DNA from: Rhodococcus marinonascens NBRC 14363
GTDB lineage: Bacteria > Actinomycetota > Actinomycetes > Mycobacteriales > Mycobacteriaceae
Direction of reading: 5' to 3'
Assembly (NCBI RefSeq): GCF_001894885.1
Contig: NZ_BCXB01000002.1
Span: forward strand, 186,001-250,000
Length of the DNA stretch: 64,000 nt
Shown here one piece after another: positions 45,109 to 53,692 of this stretch. The number at the start of each line of letters is the position of its first letter. Within the stretch, counting starts at the first letter, position 1. The notes beneath the pieces are model-generated. The model worked only from the letters and a program-made list of their open reading frames with translations. It was not told the origin of the DNA and searched no databases. The position numbers were made by a program, and so were the translations under genes.

Positions 45109-46290
45109 TCAGGATTCCGCGCCCAGGACACGCGCGAACCCGGGCGGGATCACCACGTCGGTGGGGCGCAGATCGTGGATGGACGAATGACCCAGACCCA
45201 GCAGGGCCGAGTCGATACCGCCGCGCAGAATGTCGAGGACGTTCTCGACTCCCGCCTGACCGTTCGCCGACAGTCCCCACAGGTAGGCCCGTCCGATCAT
45301 GACCGCCCGCGCACCGAGTGCGAGCGCCTTCACGACGTCGCTGCCGCGACGGACTCCGCCGTCGAGTAGAACCTCGACCTGGTCGCCGACGGCGTCCGCG
45401 ATGGCCGGGAGCGCCCGGATCGGCGCCGGAGTGCCGTCGAGGTTGTTGCCTCCGTGGTTCGACACCGAGATCGCCGTGGCCCCGGCATCGACGGCGCGTT
45501 TGGCGTCGTCGACCCGCATCACACCCTTGAGCATGAACGGCCCACCCCATTGCTCCCGCAGCCACGCGATGTCGTCCCAGGTGGGCAATGGTGTCTGCAT
45601 CCACTCCCCGTAGGCGCCGAAGAATGTCGGCGGTTCCTCCCCGGACTTGGCCAGATTCGGGGTGGTCAAGTCTGGGATCCTGCGGGTCTTCGCGAACTCG
45701 TAGAGCCACTTCGGACGGGTGACGCCCTCCGGAGCGTGCTGAATCATCGCCTTGAAATCCATCTTCTCCGGGATGGCCGGGCTGCCCCAGTCACGCCCGT
45801 ACGAGAAGGACCAGTCGGTGGTCACTATCAACCCGGTGACTCCTGCCGCCCGCGCGCGTTCCATCCGCTGCACCAGCACCTCGCGACTGCCGACCCAGTA
45901 CATCTGGAAGAATGTCTGCGGATTGGCGGCCGTCACCTCCTCGACGGACTTGCTCGCGAACGAACTCAGACCGATCACCGTCCCCCGGGCCGCCGCCGCG
46001 CGGGCAACGGCGACCTCGCCGTCGGGGTGCACGGCCTGCACGCCGGTCGGGGAGATCACAACCGGCATCGAAATCGGCTGTCCCAGCACGGTCGTGGCCA
46101 TCTCACGCTTGTCCGAGAGCCCTACGACATGGGGCGCGAACCCCAACTCGCCGAACGCCGCCATGTTGTCGTCGACCGTCAGGCCCTGTTCGGAACCGGC
46201 GATCAGCGCCGCATAAACCGACTTCGGCAGTCGCTTCTTCGCGCGGCGCTGAGCCTCGGCCACCGTCTCGAAATACGGATTCCTACCCAT
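45109..46290 (-). CDS. mftD: Pre-mycofactocin synthase (FMN-dependent alpha-hydroxyacid-oxidase family)
   Basis: The 393-residue LldD-like TIM-barrel protein oxidatively deaminates the Val-Tyr-derived intermediate to give the redox-active dione of pre-mycofactocin. Landmarks are PISMPVVISPTGVQAVHPDGE, MYWVGSREVLVQRM, KGVMRVDDAKRAVDAGATA, and SNHGGNNLDGTPAPI with the catalytic His. DGGVRRGSDVVKALALGA is the FMN phosphate region. GAGGGG precedes the ATG. It follows mftC after 29 bases, and an OYE gene starts 16 bases after its stop. Confidence 0.95.
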   Translation of the reverse strand: MGRNPYFETVAEAQRRAKKRLPKSVYAALIAGSEQGLTVDDNMAAFGELGFAPHVVGLSDKREMATTVLGQPISMPVVISPTGVQAVHPDGEVAVARAAAARGTVIGLSSFASKSVEEVTAANPQTFFQMYWVGSREVLVQRMERARAAGVTGLIVTTDWSFSYGRDWGSPAIPEKMDFKAMIQHAPEGVTRPKWLYEFAKTRRIPDLTTPNLAKSGEEPPTFFGAYGEWMQTPLPTWDDIAWLREQWGGPFMLKGVMRVDDAKRAVDAGATAISVSNHGGNNLDGTPAPIRALPAIADAVGDQVEVLLDGGVRRGSDVVKALALGARAVMIGRAYLWGLSANGQAGVENVLDILRGGIDSALLGLGHSSIHDLRPTDVVIPPGFARVLGAES

Positions 46291-46319
46291 CGAGCACCCC
46301 TCGTATCCGGTAGATGACG

Positions 46320-47543
46320 CTATGCCTGTTCCATGCCCGCAAGCGGGTTTTCGTCACAAATCTTGGTCGGCGGACGCGTCATCAGCGTCAACGGAACCGG
46401 CGCCCGCGGCGTCCTCCGCTGCCCGGTGCGAGAGTGGTCGACACTGGATCTCGGGATCTCCCCCACCTCAGCCAATGCCCGTTCGCCGTTGCCGATCACG
46501 CATTCGGGGTCCGGGCCGTCCATCGGCAACCCGGTGAAGAACTTCGCAGCCATACAGCCGCCACGGCAGGAGTCGTAGTGGTCGCACTTGCTGCACGCGC
46601 CACCGGTCTGCGGGGAACGTAATTCCCGGAATAGTTCCGAATGCTGCCAGACATGCTGGAAGCCGCCGTCCGCCAAAATATTTCCTGCAAGGAACTGCTC
46701 GTGGATCGCGAATGGGCAGGCGTAGACGTCACCGATCGGATCGATCAGGCACACCACACGCCCGGCGCCGCACAGGTTCAGCCCCGGCAACGCATCGCCA
46801 TAGGCGGAGAGGTGGAAGAAGGAGTCGCCGGTCAGCACGCCCTCACCGTTGGCGACCAGCCAGTCGTACAACTCGCGCTGCTGAGGTTGGGTGGGGTGCA
46901 GTTCATCCCACACGTCCGCACCGCGACCAGACGGGCGCAACCGGGTGATACGCAGGGTGGCACCATACTTGTCGGCGAGCGCCTTGAAATCGTCGAGTTG
47001 GGACACGTTGTGGCGGGTGACGACAACCGAGATCTTTGCGTCCCTGAACCCGGCCTCGGACAGGTTCTCGAGCGCCCGCACTGCCATCGCAAAGGACCCC
47101 GGCCCGCGAACCGCGTCATTGACCTCGGCCGTCGCGCCATCGAGGGAGATCTGCACGTCGACGTAGTCACTATCCGCGAGGCGCTCGGCCACCTTCTTGT
47201 CGATCTTCACACCGTTGGTGGAGAACTTGACGCCGACCCGGTGCGCGGTCGCGTAATCGACGAGTTCCCAGAAGTCCGGGCGGACGGTCGGCTCACCGCC
47301 GCCGATGTTCACGTAAAACACCTGCATGCGCTGCAGTTCGTCGATGATCGACTTGCACTGCTCGGTGGTCAGCTCATTCGGGTCGCGCCGTCCTGATGAG
47401 GACAGGCAGTGCACACACGACAGGTTGCACGCGTAGGTCAACTCCCAGGTGAGGCAGATCGGGGCGTCGAGGCCGAGTTCGAACTGGTCGACGAGGCGGC
47501 CCACCGGCGCGGACGGGGAGGGCCTGTCGAGCATGGAGGTCAT
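46320..47543 (-). CDS. mftC: Mycofactocin radical SAM maturase
   Basis: The 407-residue radical SAM/SPASM enzyme acts on the C-terminal Val-Tyr of MftA bound to MftB. CNLSCVHC at residues 39-46 (CxxxCxxC) holds the SAM cluster, and VNIGGGEPTVRPDF is the GGE motif. The C-terminal SPASM region has CGAGRVVCLIDPIGDVYACP and GGACSKCDHYDSCRGGC for the auxiliary clusters. It performs oxidative decarboxylation and carbon-carbon crosslinking (established for MftC). GGAAGG precedes the ATG. The tail after about residue 375 is proline-rich and variable. Confidence 0.97.
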   Translation of the reverse strand: MTSMLDRPSPSAPVGRLVDQFELGLDAPICLTWELTYACNLSCVHCLSSSGRRDPNELTTEQCKSIIDELQRMQVFYVNIGGGEPTVRPDFWELVDYATAHRVGVKFSTNGVKIDKKVAERLADSDYVDVQISLDGATAEVNDAVRGPGSFAMAVRALENLSEAGFRDAKISVVVTRHNVSQLDDFKALADKYGATLRITRLRPSGRGADVWDELHPTQPQQRELYDWLVANGEGVLTGDSFFHLSAYGDALPGLNLCGAGRVVCLIDPIGDVYACPFAIHEQFLAGNILADGGFQHVWQHSELFRELRSPQTGGACSKCDHYDSCRGGCMAAKFFTGLPMDGPDPECVIGNGERALAEVGEIPRSSVDHSRTGQRRTPRAPVPLTLMTRPPTKICDENPLAGMEQA

Positions 47544-47579
47544 GGGGTTCGTCCTTCCGGACGGATGAAGATGGACTGG

Positions 47580-47882
47580 TCAGATCGGAACGATCATGTG
47601 CGACTCGGCCAGGGTGCCGAGTGCGCGCGCGTACTTCGGCGCGGCATCGTCGCCGATACCCTCCGCTCGCAACGCAGACCGAGCGTCGGCATGCAATGGA
47701 AGAGCTTCGACCACCGCGACGATCGTGCGGTTCTTCAGGAACGAAAGCTTGCGGGTCCCGAAGTGGTAGAGCAACGCCCCGAAAGGTTCAGGGCGCAACG
47801 CCACCTGAGGATGGAGTTTCCAGCCCACGTCGAGATCGATAGCGGCATGACCGGTGTTTGAAGCGGGCGCCGGAGCGGACAT
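47580..47882 (-). CDS. mftB: Mycofactocin precursor chaperone (RRE protein)
   Basis: The 100-residue PqqD-like protein binds the MftA leader and presents it to MftC. It has GWKLHPQVALRPEPFGALLYHFGTRKLSFL-type sequence, of which LRPEPFGALLYHFGTRKLSF is the family core, and a helical C-terminus with ALGTLAESHMIVP. The ATG at 47882 is two bases after the mftA stop. The longer frame to 47900 would overlap mftA and is not needed. It is separated from mftC by 36 bases. Confidence 0.94.
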   Translation of the reverse strand: MSAPAPASNTGHAAIDLDVGWKLHPQVALRPEPFGALLYHFGTRKLSFLKNRTIVAVVEALPLHADARSALRAEGIGDDAAPKYARALGTLAESHMIVPI

Positions 47883-47884
47883 GT

Positions 47885-47980
47885 TCAGTACACGCCGCAC
47901 ATGCCGTCGATCGAGACCTCTTCCACCAGGGATTCCTCGATCAAGTCGGTTTCCAGCGCCTCATTGTCGCGATCCGACAT
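47885..47980 (-). CDS. mftA: Mycofactocin precursor peptide
   Basis: This is a 31-residue peptide too short for ordinary gene calling. On the minus strand it reads MSDRDNEALETDLIEESLVE and ends EVSIDGMCGVY before TGA. The C-terminal IDGMCGVY is the invariant mycofactocin core; the final Val-Tyr becomes the redox cofactor. GGAGGA stands seven bases before the ATG. The acidic leader (residues 1-23) is the MftB recognition region. It is the first gene of the minus-strand mft unit and is divergent from mftR. Confidence 0.97.
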   Translation of the reverse strand: MSDRDNEALETDLIEESLVEEVSIDGMCGVY

Positions 47981-48114
47981 GATTTCCTCCTACTGTTCGA
48001 GTGATAGGGCAGCGAGTCGATCGAGTGTTCCCAGCCACGGAAGACCCGTTCTGTGATTCGCCTCACCAATATAATGGCATCGAGTGCAGAAAGACAGACC
48101 GAAAGGGCCGAAAG
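47981..48114. promoter_or_regulatory. Divergent mftA/mftR promoter region with three TCGAGTG direct repeats
   Basis: The 134-bp gap contains TATAAT at 48070-48075, a good -10 for mftR and, on the other strand, overlapping TATATT. TCGAGTG occurs at 47997-48003, 48021-48027 and 48080-48086 in the same orientation. The repeats may be bound by the adjacent TetR-type regulator. No strong palindrome was found. Confidence 0.5.
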
Positions 48115-48738
48115 TTGAAAGATTGCCGAGGGCCATCCAGCCGGACAGGCCGGCGCCCGGCCACGACACAGGACCGGATCAGCACGGTCGGAATCGAGTT
48201 GTTCACGCAACAGGGATTCGACGAGACCAGCGTCGACCAGGTAGCGGAGGCATGTGGCATCGCCCGACGCACACTGTTCCGCTATTTCCCATCCAAGAAC
48301 GCGATCCCGTGGGGTGACTTCGATGCTCACCTCGCCGAGATGCGCACCCAACTCGCGGCGCAACCAGCAGACATCTCGATCGCCGACGCCCTGACCGCGG
48401 CTCTACTGCAGTTCAACGCGCTTCCGGCCAGTGAGAAGGCGAACCACCACAAGCGCATGAGCCTGATTCTTCGAGTGCCGGCGCTGCAGGCATATTCGGT
48501 GGTGATGTACGAGGGGTGGCGCACTGTCATCGCGGAGTACGTCGCAGGCAGGCTCGGAACTTCCCCAACCGACCACGTTCCGCGTACGGTCGGCTATCTT
48601 CTACTCGGCATTGCGATGTCGGCGTACGAGCAGTGGCTGGAAGACGATTCGCTCGAACTTTCGCAACTACTCGCCGCCGGAATGCACTGGCTCTACGATG
48701 GGTTGAGCCCTCTCGGCGAACAGGATGCGCAGCAGTGA
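48115..48738 (+). CDS. mftR: Mycofactocin locus TetR-family regulator
   Basis: The protein of about 207 residues has the DNA-binding domain near its start: TQDRISTVGIELFTQQGF, VDQVAEACGIARRTLFRYFPSKNAIPWGDF. The NAIPWGDFDAHL continuation is typical of MftR proteins. A helical ligand domain follows. Mycobacterial MftR represses the mft genes and responds to acyl-CoA (established for the family). The start is uncertain. A TTG at 48115 with GAAAGGG upstream gives the family length, while the frame is open to 48001. It is divergent from mftA and followed by mftM after 37 bases. Confidence 0.9.
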   Translation: MKDCRGPSSRTGRRPATTQDRISTVGIELFTQQGFDETSVDQVAEACGIARRTLFRYFPSKNAIPWGDFDAHLAEMRTQLAAQPADISIADALTAALLQFNALPASEKANHHKRMSLILRVPALQAYSVVMYEGWRTVIAEYVAGRLGTSPTDHVPRTVGYLLLGIAMSAYEQWLEDDSLELSQLLAAGMHWLYDGLSPLGEQDAQQ

Positions 48739-48775
48739 TCACTCACAAATCTCCTCCTCCACAAGGTCGTATCGC

Positions 48776-49606
48776 ATGACGGGCGCCCCCGACCTCCCGC
48801 CCTTCGATTCGCTCGCCGTCTGCGAGCCGGGTTCGTGGTCGCACGGTCACGTGACCGTCGAGAGGGCGAGTGACGGCCCCCTTACCCTCACCCGCGAGGG
48901 CAGTCTTCTGCGGGTCACGCACGCACTGACCCCGGACGATCTGAGCGAACGACTTGTCGCCGAGGTCACCACTTCGATCGCGGACGCCGACTTCGGCCGG
49001 GTCGAGTTCGAGTCGACTATGGTCGGCTTGGTCCGCTCGACCGTCGACGGCGCACTCGACGCGTGGTCCGTGTACTACCGCAACTCCCTTGACGAATTGC
49101 TGGACGGAACCGCCGCATTCGCCCCGATTCACGAGAAGGCCGAAGACCTCGTCCGGGGTTCGGTCCTCGACCTCGGATCGTGCTTCGGATTCCTCCCGCT
49201 GCGACTTGCCCGCGCCGGACGGTCCGTCACCGCCACCGACATCCATCCCGGAACCATCGCACTACTCGACGCCGTGGCACCGAAACTCGGAGTCGACCTG
49301 CAGACCATTGTGTGCGACGCCGCGCACGTGCCAGTTCCTGACGCCGGCGTGGACACCGTCACCGCTATCCACCTCCTCGAGCACGTCGACGAGACTTCCA
49401 GTGACACAGTGATATCCGAGGCCCTGCGCGTCGCGCGCGACCGCGTGGTCGTCGCGGTCCCGTATGAGGACGAGGCGACGGCCTGCCACGGACACATTCG
49501 CACCTTCGACACCCCTGCGTTGCGCAGGCTCGGTGAATCGACGGGGCGTCCGTTCGAGGTGTTCGAGCACCACGGCGGATGGCTCGTCCTCGACGCGTCA
49601 ACGTAG
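48776..49606 (+). CDS. mftM: Mycofactocin oligosaccharide methyltransferase
   Basis: The 276-residue SAM-dependent methyltransferase has motif I SVLDLGSCFGFLPLRLA, followed by VTATDIHPG and DAGVDTVTAIHLLEHVDET. The N-terminal half (SVYYRNSLDELLDGTAAFAP) is characteristic of the methyltransferase found beside mftR, which methylates a glucose of the mycofactocin glycan. The ATG at 48776 gives the family length; an upstream start at 48725 would overlap mftR. The gene follows mftR on the plus strand and ends five bases before the convergent ABC permease stop. Confidence 0.85.
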   Translation: MTGAPDLPPFDSLAVCEPGSWSHGHVTVERASDGPLTLTREGSLLRVTHALTPDDLSERLVAEVTTSIADADFGRVEFESTMVGLVRSTVDGALDAWSVYYRNSLDELLDGTAAFAPIHEKAEDLVRGSVLDLGSCFGFLPLRLARAGRSVTATDIHPGTIALLDAVAPKLGVDLQTIVCDAAHVPVPDAGVDTVTAIHLLEHVDETSSDTVISEALRVARDRVVVAVPYEDEATACHGHIRTFDTPALRRLGESTGRPFEVFEHHGGWLVLDAST

Positions 49607-49610
49607 ACAG

Positions 49611-51242
49611 CTACATGACCAGATCGCGCCGCCGGAACAACGCGGCGCCCGTCGCCGCCAGTGCGACGGCGATCGCCGCCAACCACATCAGCGGTGCGGC
49701 CGTCACGGCAGCGGCGGGAAGCGGCGGAACATGACTGAACGGCGACAGGTCGCGTATGAAATCCGGCAACCCGAGCAGTGGACCGAGCAACCCGAACAAC
49801 AGGCACAGCGCGAGTGTGGCCCAGGAGAGCCCCGAGGCCCACAACGGGAGGCCACCGAAGAGTAGAACGGCAATGGCCGCCACGACCAGGATTGCCGGGA
49901 CGAAGACCAACGCCGCCACGCTCAGGTCCGCCACATTGCCCGGCACGTCCGCTGTGACCAGACCGTACGCGAGTCCCATTGCGGCACCGGTCAGTAGCTG
50001 CAACGCGACGACACCGGCCGCCACCACCACGACGTGGGATGACAGCCAGCGAGGACGCCCCACGGCTGTGGCGAGGACGGGCTCGAGCCGTCCCGCCACC
50101 TCCTCCGCGCGCATCCGCAACAGCGCCTGAACCGCATAGGCGGCCACCGCAATCGCCATCGTGCCGAAGATGGTCGCGAAGTAGGCGTCCACCATGTCGG
50201 ACGTGCCCCCGCCAAGTTTCTCCATCGCCTCTGCTACCTGATCACCCTCGCCGAGGAAATCGTCGATCTGGTCGCCGACCGCGCCGTAAACGAGTGCGAT
50301 GAATCCGATCCCCACTCCCCACCAGAACAGTATCCCCCGCTGGATGCGCCACGCCGCTCCGAGTGGTGTCGGCAGGGAACGCGATGCGCGAGCAGGCCCC
50401 CGCCTGGTTGCGACGAGCCCGGCGCCGAAATCTCGTCGTTCGGTGAGAAGAAAGGCGAGAGCGACTGTCACGAGTGTGAACACGGCCGGCAAGCCGAGCA
50501 CCCACCAGGCATTGTCGTCGTACGGGCGAATCTGCTCCGCCCATCCAATCGGCGACAGCCACGAGGCAAAGCCACTGATTACGCGCGTGCCACCCTCGAC
50601 GACGGTTCCGGACATGTCGCCCACGGCGCGCAACACAAAAGCCGCCGCCAGGGCCGCGCCGGCGAGCCCGTTGGCCGTCCGCGCTCCGTCCGTTACCTGT
50701 GAGGTGACTGCCGCGATGCCCGCGAAAGAAATACCCACGCTGGCAATCCCGAGTCCAATCGCCAACGACCCACCCGGAGGAAGCCCCTGTGCCATCAGGA
50801 CCACCACACTGGATATCGCCAGAACCGCGTTCGCCGCCACCGCAACGATCAAGGCGGCGGTAAGCAACGCCTTCCGACCCACCACCGCGGCCTCGACAAG
50901 CTCCGCCCTACCCGTCTCCTCATTCTGCCGGGTGTGGCGGACCACGAGCAACGAACTCATCAACGCGGCCCCCAGTGAGAGCGGCATGACGATTTGGCTC
51001 GCAAGCACTGCGCCGGCACTGTATCCGGAGATGAGCCCATTGGTGGCCAACGCAACCGGCGACTGCGCAGTGGCGATGGCGATGCTGAGGAGATCCTCGT
51101 CCGTCGGGTAGAGCCCCAGGACGCTCGAGGCCGCGATTGCCTGCAGGGCAATGAGGGCGAGCAGCCAAACCGGAAGTTGGATCCGGTCGCGCCGTAGCGC
51201 CAGCCTCACCAGCCGAATGGTTCCGGTGAATTGCGTTGCCAT
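49611..51242 (-). CDS. ABC exporter permease (polyketide-antibiotic exporter type)
   Basis: The 543-residue membrane protein has about twelve hydrophobic segments and two similar halves. The start is [20 protein letters not shown], and ARTANGLAGAALAAAFVLRAVGD lies between halves. RAEELVEAAVVGR-like and RAEEVAGRLEPVLATAVGR repeat the same pattern in both halves. It matches the large permeases paired with DrrA-like ATPases in actinobacteria ('exporter of polyketide antibiotics' group); the substrate is unknown. Its ATG overlaps the ATPase stop (TGATG). The longer upstream frame is a shadow of the ATPase gene. Confidence 0.88.
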   Translation of the reverse strand: MATQFTGTIRLVRLALRRDRIQLPVWLLALIALQAIAASSVLGLYPTDEDLLSIAIATAQSPVALATNGLISGYSAGAVLASQIVMPLSLGAALMSSLLVVRHTRQNEETGRAELVEAAVVGRKALLTAALIVAVAANAVLAISSVVVLMAQGLPPGGSLAIGLGIASVGISFAGIAAVTSQVTDGARTANGLAGAALAAAFVLRAVGDMSGTVVEGGTRVISGFASWLSPIGWAEQIRPYDDNAWWVLGLPAVFTLVTVALAFLLTERRDFGAGLVATRRGPARASRSLPTPLGAAWRIQRGILFWWGVGIGFIALVYGAVGDQIDDFLGEGDQVAEAMEKLGGGTSDMVDAYFATIFGTMAIAVAAYAVQALLRMRAEEVAGRLEPVLATAVGRPRWLSSHVVVVAAGVVALQLLTGAAMGLAYGLVTADVPGNVADLSVAALVFVPAILVVAAIAVLLFGGLPLWASGLSWATLALCLLFGLLGPLLGLPDFIRDLSPFSHVPPLPAAAVTAAPLMWLAAIAVALAATGAALFRRRDLVM

Positions 51243-52174
51243 CAGAGATCCCTGGACTCGGCGCGGCTGTGGTTCTCGACTTCGCGTTCGAGTTCGTCGC
51301 CGTAGTGCCGAAGAAACAGTTCCTCGAGGGTCGGCGGCGTCGAAGTGAGGGACGTGATCCCGAATGTCAGCAGGTGGCGCAGCACACCACTGAGTTCGCT
51401 GGTCTCCACCTCGCAGCGCGCGTGCAGACCGTCCACCCGCGCGTCGAATACACCGGCAACCGAATCGAGCCGTGTCACAGGCTTCTCGGTCTCCGCGGTG
51501 ACCGAGGTTCGGGTGAGGTGGCGCAGTTCGGCCAACGTGCCCGACTCGACCGTCCGTCCTTCCCGAATGATGCTCACACGATCGCACAACGCCTCGACCT
51601 CGGCGAGAATGTGGCTCGACAGTAGAACGGTCTTTCCCGCCTCCGACACCTCGGCGATGCAGTCCCGAAAAATCGATTCCTTCAGCGGATCGAGGCCCGA
51701 CGTCGGTTCGTCCAGCACATAGAGGTCGACGTTCGATGCGAATGCGGCCACGAGCGCCACCTTCTGCCGATTACCTTTCGAGTAGGTGCGGGCCTTCTTC
51801 GTCGGATCGAGTTCGAATCGTTCGAGGAGGTCACTGCGTCGGGACTCGTCGAGTCCGCCCCGTAGACCCGCCAGAAGGTCGATCGCCTCGCCCCCGGTGA
51901 GGTTGGGCCAGAGATTCACGTCTCCAGGGACGTAGGCGAGTCGACGATGAAGCGAGACGGCGTCCTTCCACGGATCACCGCCCAGTAACCCGGTGCGACC
52001 GGAGTCCGCCCGCAACAGACCCAGCAGCACCCTGATGGTCGTCGATTTTCCGGAGCCGTTGGGGCCGAGGAATCCGTGCACCTCACCCGTGCTCACTTCG
52101 AGGTCCAATCCGTCGAGAGCCCGTGTGGCCCCGAAGGTCTTGACCAGCTTCTCCACCGAGATCGCAGCAGTCAT
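51242..52174 (-). CDS. ABC transporter ATP-binding protein
   Basis: The 310-residue ATPase has the Walker [18 protein letters not shown] and the signature [18 protein letters not shown], in which YSKGN stands for the usual LSGGQ-like motif. Walker B is [14 protein letters not shown] and the switch histidine is in [16 protein letters not shown]-terminal domain of about 90 residues is typical of DrrA-like proteins. It forms an exporter with the permease encoded next. It is the first gene of a two-gene unit on the minus strand; no regulator is adjacent. Confidence 0.92.
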   Translation of the reverse strand: MTAAISVEKLVKTFGATRALDGLDLEVSTGEVHGFLGPNGSGKSTTIRVLLGLLRADSGRTGLLGGDPWKDAVSLHRRLAYVPGDVNLWPNLTGGEAIDLLAGLRGGLDESRRSDLLERFELDPTKKARTYSKGNRQKVALVAAFASNVDLYVLDEPTSGLDPLKESIFRDCIAEVSEAGKTVLLSSHILAEVEALCDRVSIIREGRTVESGTLAELRHLTRTSVTAETEKPVTRLDSVAGVFDARVDGLHARCEVETSELSGVLRHLLTFGITSLTSTPPTLEELFLRHYGDELEREVENHSRAESRDL

Positions 52175-52326
52175 GGATGGGACGGTACCCCGATAAGCGG
52201 CTCGGCCCCCGCTACTTCGTCATCGAGGACGAAAAGCGGTCGAGTACGACGCAGCGACGGTGTGGGCCGGTATCTTCTGTCTCCCAACCGTATTTGAGGA
52301 CTTCCATCGCGACTTCAGCGCGGCGA

Positions 52327-53314
52327 CTACAACGAACGAAGGCGGCGAACACGGTCGGCGAGAGCCCGCCGGGACACGCCAGCACTGGGTGCCAATCGTT
52401 CGAAGGCGTGCGGGCACCCCGGATGCAGATGTAGCTCCGTCGGTATTCCAGCGTCCGCTAGACGGCGCCCGTACGTGATGTCCTCATCCCGGAAGATATC
52501 GAGTTCACCGACGTCGATGTAGGTGGGAGGAAGACCGGAAAGGTCCACGGCCCTGGTCGGCGCGGCATATTGCGAGGCCTCGCCCCTACCGTCCCTGTCG
52601 CCCAGCAGCGCGGCCCAGCTGGTGACGTTGTCGTCGTAGGTCCATGTCAAGGGCCACGTCAAGAACGGAAGCAACTGAGGGTCGGGTACCGCCGTCCGAT
52701 CGTCGCCGCATCAGATAGATCAAGAGCTGCTGAGCGATCGCCGGACCACCTCGGTCCCGGGCCAGCAGGCACACCCCCGCGGCAAGTCCGCCGCCACAAC
52801 TGTCTCCCATCACCGCCAGCCGTGAAGGGTCGGCCCCCAACTCGCTCGCGTGCGCGGCCAGCCATTCGAGCGCCGCGTAACAGTCTTCCACCGGGACCGG
52901 ATGGGCATATTCGGGCGCAATCCGATAGTCGACGACCAGCATGGGCACACTGGATGCCTCAACATATCCGCGCACAGTCGCGTCGTAGAGATCACCGACT
53001 TCATCGAGGCCCAGAATCATCCCCCCGCCACGGATGTATAGCACCGCACTGCCGGGCGCGGCGGAGCCTGCTCGGCGATACCAACTGAGCCCGAGCGTCG
53101 CGCCGTCACCGGTGGTCAGCGAGTATCGTTCGACGTCGATCCCCACGTCGATTTCCACAGCGGAGCCACGCGACGCCATCAATTGGTCGACCATGCGGCG
53201 AGTGTCGAGACGGCGCGTTGCGACATCCCCGACCGCGGGCTGCTTCATGTCGGCCGCGGCGGCCAACTGCGGTGCAAGCTCTTGCAGTATTTGCGGGTCG
53301 AATTGCAAGCTCAT
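52327..53314 (-). pseudogene. Hormone-sensitive-lipase-type alpha/beta hydrolase with a frameshift
   Basis: The N-terminal two thirds start at the ATG at 53314 (MSLQFDPQILQELAPQLAAA). They include SAVLYIRGGGMILGLDEVGD, VDYRIAPEYAHPVPVEDCY and the nucleophile in VMGDSCGGGLAAG. At about 52700 an extra base breaks the frame after LLIYLM. The remaining part is readable in the next frame: TWTYDDNVTSWAALLGDRD, YIDVGELDIFRDE (acid) and LHLHPGCPHAFE (His). The oxyanion motif HGGG reads RGGG here. The fold belongs to esterases of the HSL family. Either a recent pseudogene or a sequencing error is possible. Confidence 0.75.
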
Positions 53315-53618
53315 GGATTCCACTTCAGTGATGGAACGCAGCAAACCTGGCACGTTGTCTGCAGCCTCGGTCGTCATGACATGCACGAATGGTTTGTTGT
53401 CGGCTGTATCGAGCGGTGGGCCAGGTGCCAGGCGCAACGCTACCACCGGAGCTCTGTCGCACCGTGGATCCACCGCGATGCCGACACAGCACCAGCAGAC
53501 CTGCCAGTCCCGACTGTTCGGAGCGAAGCCCGAAGCGGCCCGTCCGCCCGTCGGCCGGAAATCGCACGGGACTCTATAAGCTGAACGCTCCCCGCAGCGA
53601 CCACCGCTGGGCAAGAAC

Positions 53619-53632
53619 TAGAACGTGTTCTA
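53619..53632. promoter_or_regulatory. Perfect KstR-type operator upstream of kshB
   Basis: TAGAACGTGTTCTA is an exact 14-bp palindrome and fits the KstR consensus TNNAACNNGTTNNA. It lies 60 bp before kshB and about 300 bp before the divergent esterase. KstR is the repressor of sterol catabolism in Rhodococcus and mycobacteria. Confidence 0.85.
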
Positions 53633-53692
53633 TATTCGAGTCAGGCGTTCGAGTGTTCCGGCGCCGCGAACCAGGAGAGGACGAACCCCACG

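Noticed and set aside
47580-47900. mftB start at 47900
   Set aside because: It would overlap the end of mftA. The ATG at 47882 follows mftA directly.
49611-51587. 658-residue ABC permease
   Set aside because: The extra N-terminus overlaps the ATPase gene. The ATG at 51242 gives the usual start [11 protein letters not shown].
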